Shown here piece after piece: positions 41,697 through 53,283 of a stretch of 64,000 nt of DNA. The DNA comes from Eucommia ulmoides (lineage: Eukaryota > Streptophyta > Magnoliopsida > Garryales > Eucommiaceae). The position numbers and the translations under genes are program-made. The notes below the pieces were generated by a model, which made no database searches, was not told the origin of the DNA, and was given only the letters and a program-made list of their open reading frames with translations. Position 1 is the first letter of the stretch. Every line of letters begins with the position of its first letter. The stretch lies in contig CM028335.1 in the NCBI GenBank assembly GCA_016647705.1, positions 1,736,001 to 1,800,000 of the forward strand. The letters are read 5' to 3'.

Positions 41697-42251
41697 ATGG
41701 CTTCCCAATCTCCTCTAAAACTCCTCCACTCTCTTCATGTTTTCTCCATAAAATCACCTTCTTCTCCCTCCTCCGCCGCCTCCGCCGCCACCACGGCCCT
41801 AATTACCTCCTCCGTGAAACTCAAAACCCTTCTCCACACCTTTGTCTTCTCCCACCTCATCCGCTTCCTAGCCAAGGCCAAATCCCTTCTCCTCCACCAC
41901 CTCCTTCAACTCCTCCTCCTCCCAACCGCAGCCACCAAGAGAAAGAAACTCTTCTTTGGCTCTTCCTCGCGTAGACTGCACTACAACTGGTGCTCCTCCC
42001 ACGTTATGCCGGTGCCTTCTCCCGGAGACGGTGGTGGTGTGGCGGAGGCTGAGCGGCAGCTGGAGGAGTATCTCCGGTGGGTAGAGGAGAGGAAGGTTGA
42101 GAATGGCGGTGGTGGTGGTGGGGAGGAGGAGGAGGTTAACGAGATTGACCGGCTGGCGGATATGTTCATTGCGAGCTGCCATGAGAAGTTCAGGCTGGAG
42201 AAGCAGGAGTCTTACCGTATGTTCCAAGAAATGATGGCTAGAAGTGTTTAA
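41697..42251 (+). CDS. DUF761 / cotton-fibre-type protein
   Basis: An intronless gene encodes 184 residues starting MASQSPLKLLHSLHVF. The N-terminal half is Ser/Ala- and Leu-rich with a hydrophobic stretch (HLIRFLAKAKSLLLHHLLQLLLL region, about residues 65-88). An acidic, Gly-rich linker follows. The C-terminal 36 residues (EIDRLADMFIASCHEKFRLE, then KQESYRMFQEMMARSV) match the DUF761 motif found at the end of plant cotton-fibre-expressed-type proteins. Their biochemical role is not established. The start is the ATG 55 bp after a TATA box; an upstream in-frame extension (from 41658) has no ATG and falls in the leader. This is the only complete gene in the single-copy part of the window. No upstream or downstream partner is evident. 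Confidence 0.88.
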   Translation: MASQSPLKLLHSLHVFSIKSPSSPSSAASAATTALITSSVKLKTLLHTFVFSHLIRFLAKAKSLLLHHLLQLLLLPTAATKRKKLFFGSSSRRLHYNWCSSHVMPVPSPGDGGGVAEAERQLEEYLRWVEERKVENGGGGGGEEEEVNEIDRLADMFIASCHEKFRLEKQESYRMFQEMMARSV

Positions 42252-42489
42252 ACTCTCTCTCTCTGCTCAATTGGTCTTTCTATCGGTAGTCGACATCTTC
42301 AAAGACATGTCTATTTCACCGAACTCTCTTCGAAACAATACTCAAATCGTTACACCTTTCGTGCAGGTCGAAACTGGCCCGACAAGAAATTAAAAACTCA
42401 CTGTCTCCTGCTAGAGCCTAGAAGTGTTCAAACTCTTTCTTCTCTCTCTTCCTATCTCTCTCTGCTACAGCCTAGAAGTGTTTAAACTC
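42237..42489 (+). repeat. Stop-codon region repeated three times in the 3' UTR
   Basis: The 20-bp end of the DUF761 frame, GCTAGAAGTGTTTAAACTC at 42237, recurs as GCCTAGAAGTGTTCAAACTC at 42416-42435 and GCCTAGAAGTGTTTAAACTC at 42470-42489. Each is followed by CT-rich sequence. The second and third are closest to each other. Confidence 0.85.
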
Positions 42490-42547
42490 TCACTTTTCTC
42501 TCTCCTCTCTCTCTCTCTATCTAATCTTTTTTCTTATTTTTTTTTAT

Positions 42548-42550
<3 letters not shown>

Positions 42551-42590
<40 letters not shown>
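42551..42590 (+). repeat. T40 homopolymer
   Basis: Forty consecutive T downstream of the DUF761 gene, at the end of a long pyrimidine-rich stretch (42,240-42,590). Its exact length may be an assembly estimate. Confidence 0.9.
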
Positions 42591-42592
<2 letters not shown>

Positions 42593-42682
42593 TTATGTGG
42601 TGGAGAGTAGGATAGGATTAGTATCAGTTTAACATATGCATAGTGTTTTTTTTTTTGGAGAATTGGATTTGTAAAATTTTCA

Positions 42683-42869
42683 GGTGGCGTTTGGTTTGTT
42701 TTTCTGGTTTTCTGTTTCTACTTCCAATAAAATGGGATGAAAATTCTGTTTTCATTTTGGAGTATTCCAATAATAGAAACATATTTGAGAACAATCATTG
42801 TCATGAAATTGTTTCTTCTAATTTATGAGAACAAAAATCAGGGAATGAAAATAGTAACCAAACGGGGCC
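42683..42869. mobile_element. MITE with GTTTGGTT ends (hAT or Harbinger type)
   Basis: Begins GGTGGCGTTTGGTT and ends AACCAAACGGGGCC, imperfect inverted termini. The interior has mirrored ATTTTCATCCC/GGGATGAAAAT-like pieces. No clear target duplication, so the superfamily is uncertain. Confidence 0.65.
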
Positions 42870-43695
42870 TTAATATCGCAATTTTGTCTATCTTAATATA
42901 AGCAATTGTGATGAGTTAGCATGACGGGGACCTAATTACCTAATTACATAAATTTGAAAAAAAATAATTAATTTCATGTTCAATTTTACATAATATTTTT
43001 AACGAGGGTAATTTTCACTATTAATGTTAAGTCATCTCTCTCGCCGGAATCTAGCACTAGTCATCACAGCCACTATCACCACCCACTTTGTAATTAAAAA
43101 AAAAAAAATCTTAGTAATTTTGGGCACTATTCGATAACGCTTTCTTTAAGTATTTTTTAAAAATAAAAATAAAAAAAGAATACTTTTATTCAAAGAAAAA
43201 GTAAAAAAAACAAAACAAAACGTGCAAGATAGTATAACGATTATATTCCAATATTATCTCTATAAATGATATCATGATTAAAAAAAAATTGAGGTCTTAA
43301 TCCATCGATTTCATAAAATCACTTTCTTACATTTTTTTAATTGTAAAATAAACTCTACTTAAAATTAAAAATAAAAATAAATTACTTAAAAAACGTTATC
43401 AATCAATATCTTATATAGTTGGAACAAACCTTACACTGTAGTTACAATTGACCATAGAACTACAAGGCAATACAATTGTAAAATAAGTGACATTCAACTT
43501 GAATTATTTGAAGTACTACCACTAGAAAACTTTTAAAATGGTCTATTAGATGTGAAACTTCACATTTAAAAAAATTGATATTTCTAATCAATTTGCAATT
43601 AATTAGCTTGATTGGTCACATGGGGTTTCATTTTTATTTTATTTTTTTTTAATTTTTCTCTTAGTTAATTTATAATCCAAAATTAATATAATGTA

Positions 43696-43842
43696 ATTCA
43701 AGTGGTAAGGTCTGCTTAAGTTAAAGCAGTGAAGAGACCTCTGCAGGGTCAAAGGTTCGAACCTGCGGAAAAACACTTATTGAGAGGGACATCCACACAC
43801 CCCGAACGAGATTAGTCTCAGGGTTAGTATGGGACATATACC
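43696..43842 (+). mobile_element. tRNA-derived SINE (single-copy region)
   Basis: A-box-like TTCAAGTGGTAAGG and B-box GGTTCGAACCT stand about 60 bp apart. They are followed by the tRNA-unrelated body CGGAAAAACACTTATTGAGAG and CACCCCGAACGAGATTAG. The same body is found at 16,872-17,065 and 59,716-59,872. Confidence 0.75.
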
Positions 43843-45091
43843 AATATATATATATACATATATATATATATGTATATATATATAATCCGAATAATTTATA
43901 TATTTTAAGGTTTGGACAAAAGTGTTGACTTGGTGTGACCTCTGCTCCTTTGGATTCTTTTAGTTAGGTAGCTATTAGTATTACTTAATGAGCTCTTGAT
44001 CCAAGATAATTAAGGTTTTAGGGGTCAAGTTTAGGGGTTAATATATAAATATTTTGAAGATATTTTGGTGATATTTGTAAAAAGACCAAGATAATATTTT
44101 GTATTTTTAGAAAATGGGTTACTTCATTTTATATGAGGGATTTTGATTTTTTTTTGGAGAACAATACAACGTGGTTTATAAGCTTATAGTCAAACAACGA
44201 CAATTATTTAACATTAATTTAGACACTTTGTGTGTAAAAAAATACTAGGATTTGCATCCTTCTATTTTGTCTAATTATCATTTTATCTCGATCTATGTCA
44301 AAAATCTATATTTTATCTATTTTTATTTTAAATAAAATGAGAAACTATTTTTTTCTATTTAAACCAAATATTACTTCACATAATGCTTAAAATAAAAAAT
44401 TTAAAGGGTTAATGACCTTTTACCCCGTACTTTAGCCTTGTTCCATTTTTACCTCTCTACTTTAAAAACTTACACATCACACCCTTACATTATTCAAAAA
44501 AAAATATATAAGATGAATTAATTTTCTTTTATTTTAAATTAAAATTTAATGGTCATAAAAAGAAAAAGCTAACATTTTCTTTATCTCAGCAATTTCCTCA
44601 AGAATAATCTCACAATAAACTCTCAGTATATTTTCAGAATAATAACTCTTAGAAAGCTCATGAACTGATTTGTTTTTTTATAGAATGATATATCTAAAAG
44701 TGAAAAACGCAGGTCTATTTTAATAGATTTGAAATAAGTCCTCTAACGGCTAGTTCCTACAAAATATGTCATTTAAATGTTCATATAGACCCCATATATT
44801 AATATGACTCAATCCTGGTTCAATTCACTTAATTATAATATTTAAAATATTCAATTTAGTCCTCCAAATATTTCTCAATCTCAAATAAAAGAAGATATGA
44901 AGTATTTAATGTACTAATTTTAGAAACACTTAAAATAAGTGTACTATATCTACATCGATAATCAAATAAGGATAATATATCTATTATTAGTTTAAATCCC
45001 TAAGATAACTCCAAAAAATCAGCTAAAAAGGGTTAGTTAACGGCTACTTTTAGATCAAATCCTCGAAATCCTCCAATCCTAAAACTACCAG

Positions 45092-45396
45092 GTCGGTTGA
45101 TCGAGCAAATCACGTATCGGTCGACCGATCGATTCAGGTTGTAGCCCATGCCATTTCTAAAACATGGTCGGTTGACCGATCCCCAAAGGTTGGTTAACCG
45201 ATCGATTCAGGATGCTTCTTCAGGCCATTTTTTGGCCCTAGTCAGTTGACCGATTGATTCAGAGAGTTCACTTCTCGGTCATCGGTTGGCCGATCTCTCT
45301 TGATCGGTTGACCGATCGATTCAGAGACTGCTCCATTTTCTAGTCCACGCCCATCATTTGACAGATCCTACTTGGTCGGTTGACCAATTAATGCTG
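45092..45396 (+). repeat. Cluster of TTGACCGATCGATTCAG motifs
   Basis: Eight or so copies of GGTCGGTTGACCGATCGATTCAG or close variants occur at about 30-60-bp spacing (45,092; 45,117; 45,172; 45,189; 45,239; 45,277; 45,302; 45,374). The core is partly palindromic. The cluster lies in otherwise plain DNA. Confidence 0.8.
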
Positions 45397-46932
45397 AAAC
45401 AACTTTACCTTAGTTCAATTTCAACTTCAATCTTCAACATTTTTTACCCTTTAACCGTTCTTTTCTTAGTTAACTTAATTGACATTATTAATCAATTTTA
45501 AACACTAATATTTCTTAGGTCAATATTTCTTCTTCAATTTCATATTGGAGCAAATATGTGGACTAATTAGGATCCTAATAAAAACACACATAAATATAAA
45601 TTCATTTTTGTGCCGTATGTTATCCTAATAGGGATACATTAAGAGTAAAAATTAATCTGAGTTGTTTTCACCTAGATTCTTTAGGATTTTCAATCTTTTA
45701 ATGTCCGTCTCTTTGCATTCTTAGTATCCTTAGCAAATTTCTTCACAATAACATTATTAACGGAACTTTAACACTGAAACACTCAATAAACTCATTAATT
45801 CCACAAAAATATCAATATTTAATTGGTCATCATACTGCACCTCAGGAGGAGGAGGAGTATGGACTCCACCTGAAGCTTCCATACGTGCTTCTGTATCCAC
45901 TGGATGTGGAATTTCTCTTCCCTGACTCAAACTTGTTGCTCTTGACTGTAACTGTCTTATCTCAACCGTGAACTTCTTTTTATTCGTTTCCCACAGATGA
46001 CGTCAAATGATGTTACCAAATTTTTTTCGGTACGTGTAACAACTCCTTAGGTGTCAGAAATCTCCACATCCTATAATCTTAACATGAAAAATCAATTAGT
46101 TTTAAGGGGACACTAGTGTGGTGTCAGTCAAAGAATAAGTCTAACTATTTTTTATAGTAGAAAGCTTAAGACTGTTTTAGAGTATTTTTTTGTGATATCT
46201 GTTTTCCTCACATATATTCGAGCCATTTTACCTCGTAATCGTCCTTCCCATAATTCTCTCCACGTTCCATATTTAACTGTCGTGAATGTTGTCCATGCTC
46301 CCATTATGGGTTGTTACGACAATTACCCTTGTGAGCATGGGGGGTAGGTAAGGTTATGTAACTGTTCTTGTTGACCTACCGTCCTTATCGTTGATAATCA
46401 GGCCTTTATTAAAAGACCTTATTCTATACCAGATTAGACCATGCATGGCTGGGCTTCGTAGATAGACCAAACACACTTACATTTAGGCTGTTAGCACAAT
46501 CGACTCATGATCAGCTCTCGGACCACTTCTTTTGGGTCAAGTTTTATCAGCTAATCCGATCCGACTTCTTGACACCGGCTTCTACAAATCATGTTGGGAA
46601 TTTTCCCCACATTACAGTCCCATCATTTACAAATTCTAAAAATTTATCCAATTTCTTACTCAAACACAACCTTAAATAACTATATCATGTGAGAGTCATT
46701 GCGCTCATGACCCTCATGTTGGACAGTAGCTTTGAATTTTTAATAAAATTATAGACTTATCAAAAATTATTGTAGCGGAAATAACAGATCTCAAAATTGG
46801 GGGCCCTGTTCTCCTTTAAATACCTCTTCACCTCCACATATAAATTTAGGAATTATAAAAAATAAAATTATGACAAAAAACAAGTCCTACTTATTTTGAA
46901 CTCTTTTAAGCAATAGTTTTATGGATGAATTT

Positions 46933-47522
46933 TAGGGATGTTAATAGTTCGGTTTCGGTCCCGTTTTATATAAAACCAAAATCAAAATCGTTCGACATAT
47001 ATCAAATTAAAAAACAAAACCGCCGGTTTTTTTAAACGATTTTGAACCGAACTATTTAAATTTATACAAAACCAAAACCGCGAAACCATTTAATATTTTT
47101 TAATTTTATAAAAAAAAAGGGCAAAACAGTGGACCCTTGTTTTTTTATATATAAACAAAAATATAACTAAAATATAAATATCAAAAAAATAAAATCAAAT
47201 CACAAAACTATTAATTGTTACAATAAATGTTTCTAACAATAATTCAAATACGTCGATAAATACTTGTCACAATAATACAAATCAAAGTGTAAATAAATAT
47301 ATATATAGGAGGGATTAAAGTGAAAACAAATAAAAACACATATATATAAAGGATTAAACTGTACATATATAAAAAAGTGAGGATATATATGTCTTAAAAA
47401 TATATCTAAAATATCGGTTTCATAATTCGATTTCATGGTTCGGTTTCGCGATTACTTAGTCGGTTTTAAAACTGAACCATTCGATTCGGTTTCTCTCTGT
47501 TAGCCGTTGGTTCATTTTTTCT
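46933..47522 (+). mobile_element. hAT-like MITE upstream of DUF7138 copy 3
   Basis: The left end is intact: TAGGGATGTTAATAG after the target ATGAATTT (46925-46932). The right end and about 25 bp beyond it are deleted, so TTCATTTTTTCTT joins CAAATTGTTGAAATC directly. Confidence 0.8.
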
Positions 47523-47691
47523 TCAAATTGTTGAAATCAATACTTGAGGAACTAGAATGATAAAAATGTAGTTTTATCATATAATTTCTCTCTTGACTCT
47601 TCTCTCTCTAGAATTTTTTAACGGTAAAAAAAAAAGTCGTCTTATGATATCTTGTATAACAAAATACCGATATTTTTGCCAAGAATCCCCC

Positions 47692-47699
47692 TATAAATA
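47692..47699 (+). promoter_or_regulatory. TATA box of DUF7138 copy 3
   Basis: TATAAATA, 43 bp before the ATG at 47742; a closer match to consensus than in the other copies, although the gene behind it is broken. Confidence 0.6.
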
Positions 47700-47741
47700 C
47701 CCCTCCTCGCCATCTTCAATTTAAAAATTCAACTGTTGGAG

Positions 47742-48355
47742 ATGGCGGATGTGGTTTTTCCGGTAGTGTTCTTCGACGGTCGCTCACATTCAAAGCATAT
47801 CAATCCATGTTGAGCCGGTTGATTGAAATCCCGGTGAATCAGATTTTAAGCTACCTTGTTCACGACGATGAGGAGTTGTGGGCGGAGGAAGGTTACGAGA
47901 GGATTCCGATCACGGCAAAGATTGATTTCGCGGCCGTAGCTCGTGAGAAAGATTGCTACATCTACGTGATTCTGAAACGATCGAGGAGGGAAAGAAGACG
48001 GAGGGTAGAAAGGACTGTGATCGTATCCTCTGCCACTGCAAGTTTTCCGGTGCCGGAGAATTTCTACTTGAAAAATGCAGGAGCTCCGCTGAATAGTTTT
48101 CCGGTCATGGAGTCCGTGATTTTTGAAGTGAGGAGTGAAGATATACAGACGACGAGTACTGAAGCGGAGGACGATGCGACATCTCTTTACTCCACCTTGA
48201 ACGACCTAATTATGCATTTGTTACAAAACACGACGGGAGCCACCGATCGTCCCTCGCCGGAGATGGAATGCAGCACCGGTGGTCAACCGGTGTGCAGCGA
48301 TCCGTTTTGTTGGTGTAAAGATTTTTTTTATCTTTTAAACAATTACGTTGTTTAA
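47742..48355 (+). pseudogene. DUF7138-family gene, copy 3, frameshifted
   Basis: The original ATG gives only 23 residues (MADVVFPVVFFDGRSHSK...) before a stop. A 40-bp deletion after TTCGACGG, which removes codons for about residues 14-26, shifts the frame. Downstream the frame of copies 1, 2 and 4 is open to the normal stop and could only be reached from an internal Met at 47,807, giving 182 residues without the conserved N-terminus. It shares VMESVIFEVRSED and the TTGATDR end with copy 1, so it is the block-X lineage. Either a recent pseudogene or an N-truncated product; the first is more likely. Confidence 0.85.
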
Positions 48356-49460
48356 TCTTGATGATAAAAAGAGTCTTTATTTTTTTATTTTTTTTAATGA
48401 ATTTTGTATTGTTTTTTTTAATAAATTTTGTATTGCTTTTGATTAAGAAACTAAATTTTTCATTTTTTTTTATCCATAATTATTTCATAATAAACTTACT
48501 TTTTCAAATTGAAAATCGATATATTTTTTATTTTTGTTAAAAGAATTAGTTTTTAAATATAAAATCTAAAATTTATTTTGATATTTTCGAAAAAAATTAT
48601 TTTAATTTGAATTTGGAAAAAAGAATCACATTACTTTTTAAATTTAAATTTTAAAAAATTCATTTTTTTTGTTATTTTAATAAACTATTCTAAATTTAAT
48701 ATTTGTTTTCTTTAAAGAATCTGATTTTATTTTAAATTTGAAAATAACATGTTTTTTATTTATTTATTAATGATGTTTTATTTATTCATGAAATTTTAAT
48801 TATTTTCAAATTCAACTCTAATAACTAAATAAAAAATATTTTGCAAAAAATTGAATAAAAAAAGAATGATAGCGTGAAAATGGCCTCTTCCCATGCATGC
48901 AAAATAGGGTTTCAGTAGATATATATTATTAGGTTTCCTTCAAACGGTCGAAATTCAAATATTTAGAAAAATATATTCTTTCATTATATATATATATTTT
49001 AAATTTATGAAAAACTCAAAATCGTAAAATTTTGTGAGATTATACCTCACCAAACTTTACAAATTTTATAGAAAAATCTGATTTTGTCAATTTATGAAAA
49101 ATTGTAATTCATGAACTTTTGAAAGGCTAGCTCCAGGAGTGTAACTCACTAGAAGAACCCGATTTTATCACTTTATGAAAAATTGTAATTCATGAACTTT
49201 TGAAATGCTAGCTCCCAAAATACTTGATTTCGCTAATTTTTTTAAAAAAACTTAAAATTGTGAAATTTTAAAATAAAATCAATTAATTTTGAAACTTTTC
49301 ATATTAAATTAAAATTAAATTTTGAAAATCGAGTTTACTTTTTTTTTTTTTTTTAAAGAATTATTTTTTAAATATAAAATATAAATTTTATATTTTGGTA
49401 TTTTTGAAAAAAATTGAAAAAAAGAAAAAGAATGATAGCATAAAAATGGCCTCCTCCCTT
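48356..49460 (+). repeat. 3' flank of DUF7138 copy 3 with RY module
   Basis: As for copy 1: AT-rich sequence, then the CATGCATGCAAAATAGG/AAACGGTCGAAATTCAAA module at about 48,893-48,960, then about 75-bp satellite units and a partial module ending near 49,455. No gene. Confidence 0.75.
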
Positions 49461-50031
49461 GCCACACGAAAACGTGTTGTCGATTAGCCTGCAAGACCCC
49501 AAGCCAACAAAATACACTGATTATCTAAATTCAAAGATTCGGGATCAAGACAAGCACTCTGCAACAGGTACACACCATGACTATTCACAATAGCTACACA
49601 ACATATCTAACACTAGATATCATGAATACAAAATAAACAACGAACATACACCCATGAGAGAAGGCGCAACCGGAGAAGGACAACACCTAAATCAGAAACC
49701 ACCCAACTGTCTCTTTGTCGAAGCCAACAACAAACTACTCAAAAATAGCCGCAAACTACTACAGATTTAGATCCGTTGATAGGCGATAAACACGACAATC
49801 TCCAAAGTTGAACTCTTACTGGGAATATCCCCACCTAAGTAGTCAACTCCAAGCCTACCAAAAACAACCAACATCGCGGCCATAACCAATAATCAAAATC
49901 GAATATGTACCAAGCATCATATTTCGCCACTCTTGGAAGCTCAACCAAACCCCACCATCCCAAAAAATCCATTACCGGATAAATCAATGAGATTGTCTCA
50001 ACTCCTAGATTCTCATTCTTTGAAAACCAAT
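49461..50031. other. Non-coding; 3' side of the unknown gene
   Basis: Sequence that follows the unknown gene on the minus strand (CAACCGGAGAAGGACAAC...). Positions 49,680-50,310, which run on into the gene, are the part deleted in copy 1. No domain recognised. Confidence 0.5.
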
Positions 50032-50590
50032 TCAGATAGTTTCTCTTAAATCCATTTCAATAAGATTTATCGAATGTCCAAATTGTCTCCCAACCTCTAT
50101 CACTTTACTCAATCTTCGGAAAGTGATCTTAGCGCAATTGATAATCTCCTCATCGGAAGCGGAAATACCACAAATGAGATCATTATAATTAATTTTACCT
50201 TCGATACGCTTTTTCACTTCTTTCCTCATTTTTTGCTTTAACGCAACTCCAAAAGGGCTTTTGATTTTGTTGCAAATTATACTGGCCAATTCACTCTCAT
50301 CTGCGAGAGAGAGACAACCATCTTGGGACCAAGAAGATTCTACGACAACACATTTATCGCACTCACAAGTTGACACTTTCTCAGCAATAAACCCTTTTCT
50401 CAAATGATCAGTCATATGCCCCTCATCTTTCGCATTCCAATTACCCTCAATCTCTACCCTCTGAGTAGTACTACCATTTTGATCTAGTAACACAACGCCC
50501 TAACATACCTTCTCTTTTTTCCTCCACACGAGATTAATCCCACGTGCATTAAACACACAAAAATTGAAATGTTACTTAAACAGAGAGGAA
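50032..50590 (-). pseudogene. Gene of unrecognised family, copy 2, with stop codon and 54-bp deletion
   Basis: The minus strand reads NARGINLVWRKKEKVC, then TAG where copy 1 has Leu, then GVVLLDQNGS. A 54-bp in-frame gap follows, then TTQRVEIEGNWNAKDEGHMT, CECDKCVVVESSWSQDG, LADESELASIICNKIKS, FGVALKQKMRKEVKKRIE, NYNDLICGISASDEEII and FGHSINLIEMDLRETI before a normal stop. The C-terminal half looks like a well-folded helical region with many Lys/Glu. I do not recognise the family. Copy 1 (7716-8090) has the missing N-terminal part but lacks this C-terminus. Each copy is broken in a different place. Confidence 0.65.
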
Positions 50591-50736
50591 AAAAAACTAT
50601 AAATTTATTAATTTATTATTTTTTTTTCACAAAGACACATACACCATATATATAATGTACAACCATATATGATATTTTTACATGAAGATTTTAAATAATA
50701 ATGCAACTGCACCGATCAGGCTGCCTACGTACCCAG

Positions 50737-50985
50737 ATAGTTAAAAGGATAAATGACATTTTATTCTCCTGTGTTTTGTACGAATTGCACTTTATCCCAC
50801 TGTGGTATTTCTGTAAGCACACAATCCCCTTAAATTTATATTTCGTAAGCATACAACCTCTTGTAATTGCTCACGATATGTCAGTATAAGGGGTTATGTG
50901 AATACGAAAATACTACAGTGAAATGAACTGCAATTCGCGTAAAACACAAAAAAATAAAATATTATTTACCCTTTATAAAACTATC
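50737..50985. mobile_element. Foldback MITE (about 250 bp), copy in X2
   Basis: Same element as 8241-8490, in the same position after the MED26-like gene, with small differences only. Confidence 0.75.
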
Positions 50986-51075
50986 CAGGATCAAGCTGCA
51001 CGTAGTTCTCTCTCACTCTCACCTCTTTTTTTTTTAATTATTATTATTATTATTTAGTACAATAAATAGAATCTA

Positions 51076-51804
51076 TTACCATAGCCTTCTTTTGCGAGAA
51101 CATCTATCTTTGAAACTGTCAGGAGGAAGTTCCTTCATGTCGATCATCTTTATCTTCCTCCTCGTCTCCTTCGATTGATTGTATCCGGCTTGAAACTTCC
51201 GTTTGGACGCCTCGAACTTCATTGTGCATGGATCTTGAACAACAACCGGACTCTTGGAAGACTTGACAGTGTAACCTACACTATTGATGGAATCCTTGGC
51301 AGGTGCTACCCTCGTCCGGTGACCAACGGCAACCATTGGCATCTTGCTCTGCGGTGCTCCTCTTGCCTGAACTTTATCAGCAACCCTACTCTTCGCATGT
51401 GTTTCTTCCATGTCGAAAGGATCAACCATGGCCAAACACTTGACGGTGCTGCTGCCTTCGTTGTTGCCAGAAATCTGGGCCGGCGCCGTTGTTACCTCCT
51501 CCGTATCGATTTTTCCAACGGAGGGTAACTTCTTGATCTTGATTTTGATGGTGCCTCGCCGCTCCGCTCCAATATTGTTGATAGAATCTTGGGACTCCAT
51601 TTCGAAGTCCCTCATTTCTTGATCGCCATTAAAATCCCCCAAAGGACCGATGGGTAGATCGAACAGTAGATCGGCCAATCTTGATCGCCGGTTCTTGAAC
51701 TCCGGCTTGAGAGAAGCCACCCCGATGGCCATCTCGATCAGATCGAAAATACCCAACTGTTCTTCCCGCCGGATCTTTTGCCAAAACATCTTCTCTACAT
51801 CCAT
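51076..51804 (-). CDS. MED26-like protein lacking the TFIIS-N domain, copy 2
   Basis: An intact 242-residue frame from ATG 51804, the same length as 8559-9287 with no indels. It differs at scattered sites (for example REEQLG for KQMG-type residues near 13-18, KFEASKRKF for KFELSKRKF). The N-terminal MED26-like helix region (FDLIEMAIGVASLKPEFKN, RRSRLADLLF) and the C-terminal KRKFQAGYNQSKETRRKIK segment are kept. The TFIIS-N (LW) domain between them is absent, as in copy 1. Preservation of two full frames after duplication suggests some constraint or a recent event; codon-level comparison would tell. Confidence 0.7.
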   Translation of the reverse strand: MDVEKMFWQKIRREEQLGIFDLIEMAIGVASLKPEFKNRRSRLADLLFDLPIGPLGDFNGDQEMRDFEMESQDSINNIGAERRGTIKIKIKKLPSVGKIDTEEVTTAPAQISGNNEGSSTVKCLAMVDPFDMEETHAKSRVADKVQARGAPQSKMPMVAVGHRTRVAPAKDSINSVGYTVKSSKSPVVVQDPCTMKFEASKRKFQAGYNQSKETRRKIKMIDMKELPPDSFKDRCSRKRRLW

Positions 51805-52682
51805 GGTCACCGATGACCACCGCCGCCGCCGTGAAACGGAAAATGAAAGAAAATGAAATCTTCTCGGCAGGAAATGAAAGAAAGTGAAATCTCCCTTTAG
51901 CGAGTATGGGTAAGATTTTTAAACTCGTTTTCCCCGCCGTTTCTAGAAAGAAAATCAAATTTTTTGTTTTGAAAAAGTCCTAGAGAGAGAGAGAAGATGA
52001 ACTACATTATCACCCCTCAAAGTTGTATTTTAGTAAATAATTAATATTAATTAAAAAATATGATATTCGAATAATCAAACTAAATTAATTAGATTATTTT
52101 CAAATAAAAATTTGATATAATAATGCCTGAAAATAAATAATAAACTGGTTTAGCCCACGGCATTGCGTGGGTTTAAAAAAAAAATTATAATAAATTCTTA
52201 ATTTTGAAACGTTAAACATGCAGATATTATTTTATTATTTTGGTATCAATATTCGAAAGCGAATGCATAAATTATAATGAGTAATGATGTTTTATAAATA
52301 CCGAATATAAATATAATATTAAAAATTGCATAAATAATCATAAAACAGAGAAATTATATTTCTACAAATTAACTTTTACTAATATGTAATAAAATAACAA
52401 ACAAATAATTATATTGGTGTCCCAATGTTGCAGACACTTTGAGTATGGTCCAGTTAGGAATTGGTGGGTCCTTCTACTGAGATGGAGTTGCTGAGTCGAA
52501 ACTGGAGTTGGAAATTCTTTGAGTGAACTGTAACTGACGACCTGGGGACTGATTAGTTAGAATCCAAAGTTTGCCCTTCAGGGAGTTGTACCTGCACATG
52601 GCCGAGCCGGAATTTGTCCCGGCGAAACAGCTCTAACATGAGAATAGGAACTTAAAGAGAAAAAAGTTACAGAAATAAGTCG

Positions 52683-52864
52683 TATTTATTTTGAACTTTT
52701 TTAAGTAATAGTTTTATGCATGAATATTCAACAAATTGGGGTTGAAATTGTTGAAATCAGTACTTGAGGAACAAAAGTGAAAATAAAGATATAGTGAAAA
52801 TAAAAATGTAGTTTTACCATTTAATTTTTCTCTCTACTCTTCTTTCTCTCTATATATGAATTTC

Positions 52865-52895
<31 letters not shown>

Positions 52896-53278
52896 TTAAA
52901 GAATTAGTTTAATTTTAAATATAAAAATCTAAAATTTATTTTGATATTTACGAGGGAGAAAAAAAAACTGATAGCGTGAAAATTGCCTCTTCCCATGCAT
53001 GCAAAATGGGGTTTAGTTGTTGCAATGCAATCTTTGACCCTAGATTATTAGGTTTCGTTCAAACGGTCGAAATTCAAAAATTTAGAAAAATATATTCTTT
53101 CATTATATTAATTTTTTCAAATTTATGAAAAACTCAAAATCTAAAATTATACCTCACAAAAATACAATATTTCATCAATTTTATGAAAAAATTCAAAATT
53201 GTTAATTTTTTAAAATGTTAACTCAACAAAAATACCTAGTATCCCAAATTTTATGAAAAACTCAAGGAAAAATCGGTG
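52683..53278 (+). repeat. Ghost DUF7138 locus without the gene (2)
   Basis: Upstream DUF7138 sequence (CAAATTGGGGTTGAAATTG to TCTCTACTCTTC) runs straight into the 3' flank (TATATATGAATTTC, then the CATGCATGCAAAATGGGG module at 52,995). The MITE target is single (ATGAATAT at about 52,720). It ends at the LTR element. Confidence 0.75.
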
Positions 53279-53283
53279 ATTAG

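Larger units (their letters stand above)
42870..46687. other. Single-copy non-coding DNA
   Basis: No gene is seen. It holds a SINE (43696-43842), TA/TATG tracts (43,845-43,885), a half foldback of the AATTATCATTTTAT family near 44,270-44,350, and a cluster of TTGACCGATCGATT motifs (45,092-45,396). The part 45,980-46,650 reads like a decayed LTR or gene flank, but I cannot place it. Confidence 0.5.
46688..53278 (+). repeat. Segmental duplication block X, copy 2
   Basis: Direct copy of 4,995-10,830, extended on the left by about 250 bp that match 17,205-17,448 of block Y. It ends exactly at the small LTR element at 53,284. It lacks 10,831-11,868. Confidence 0.9.

Noticed and set aside
43696..43842. 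Possible tRNA gene
   Set aside because: A and B boxes are present, but no cloverleaf can be formed and the body continues into a SINE; repeated at 16.9 and 59.8 kb.
45092..45396. CRISPR-like array
   Set aside because: Repeats are imperfect with irregular spacing and the DNA is plant nuclear.
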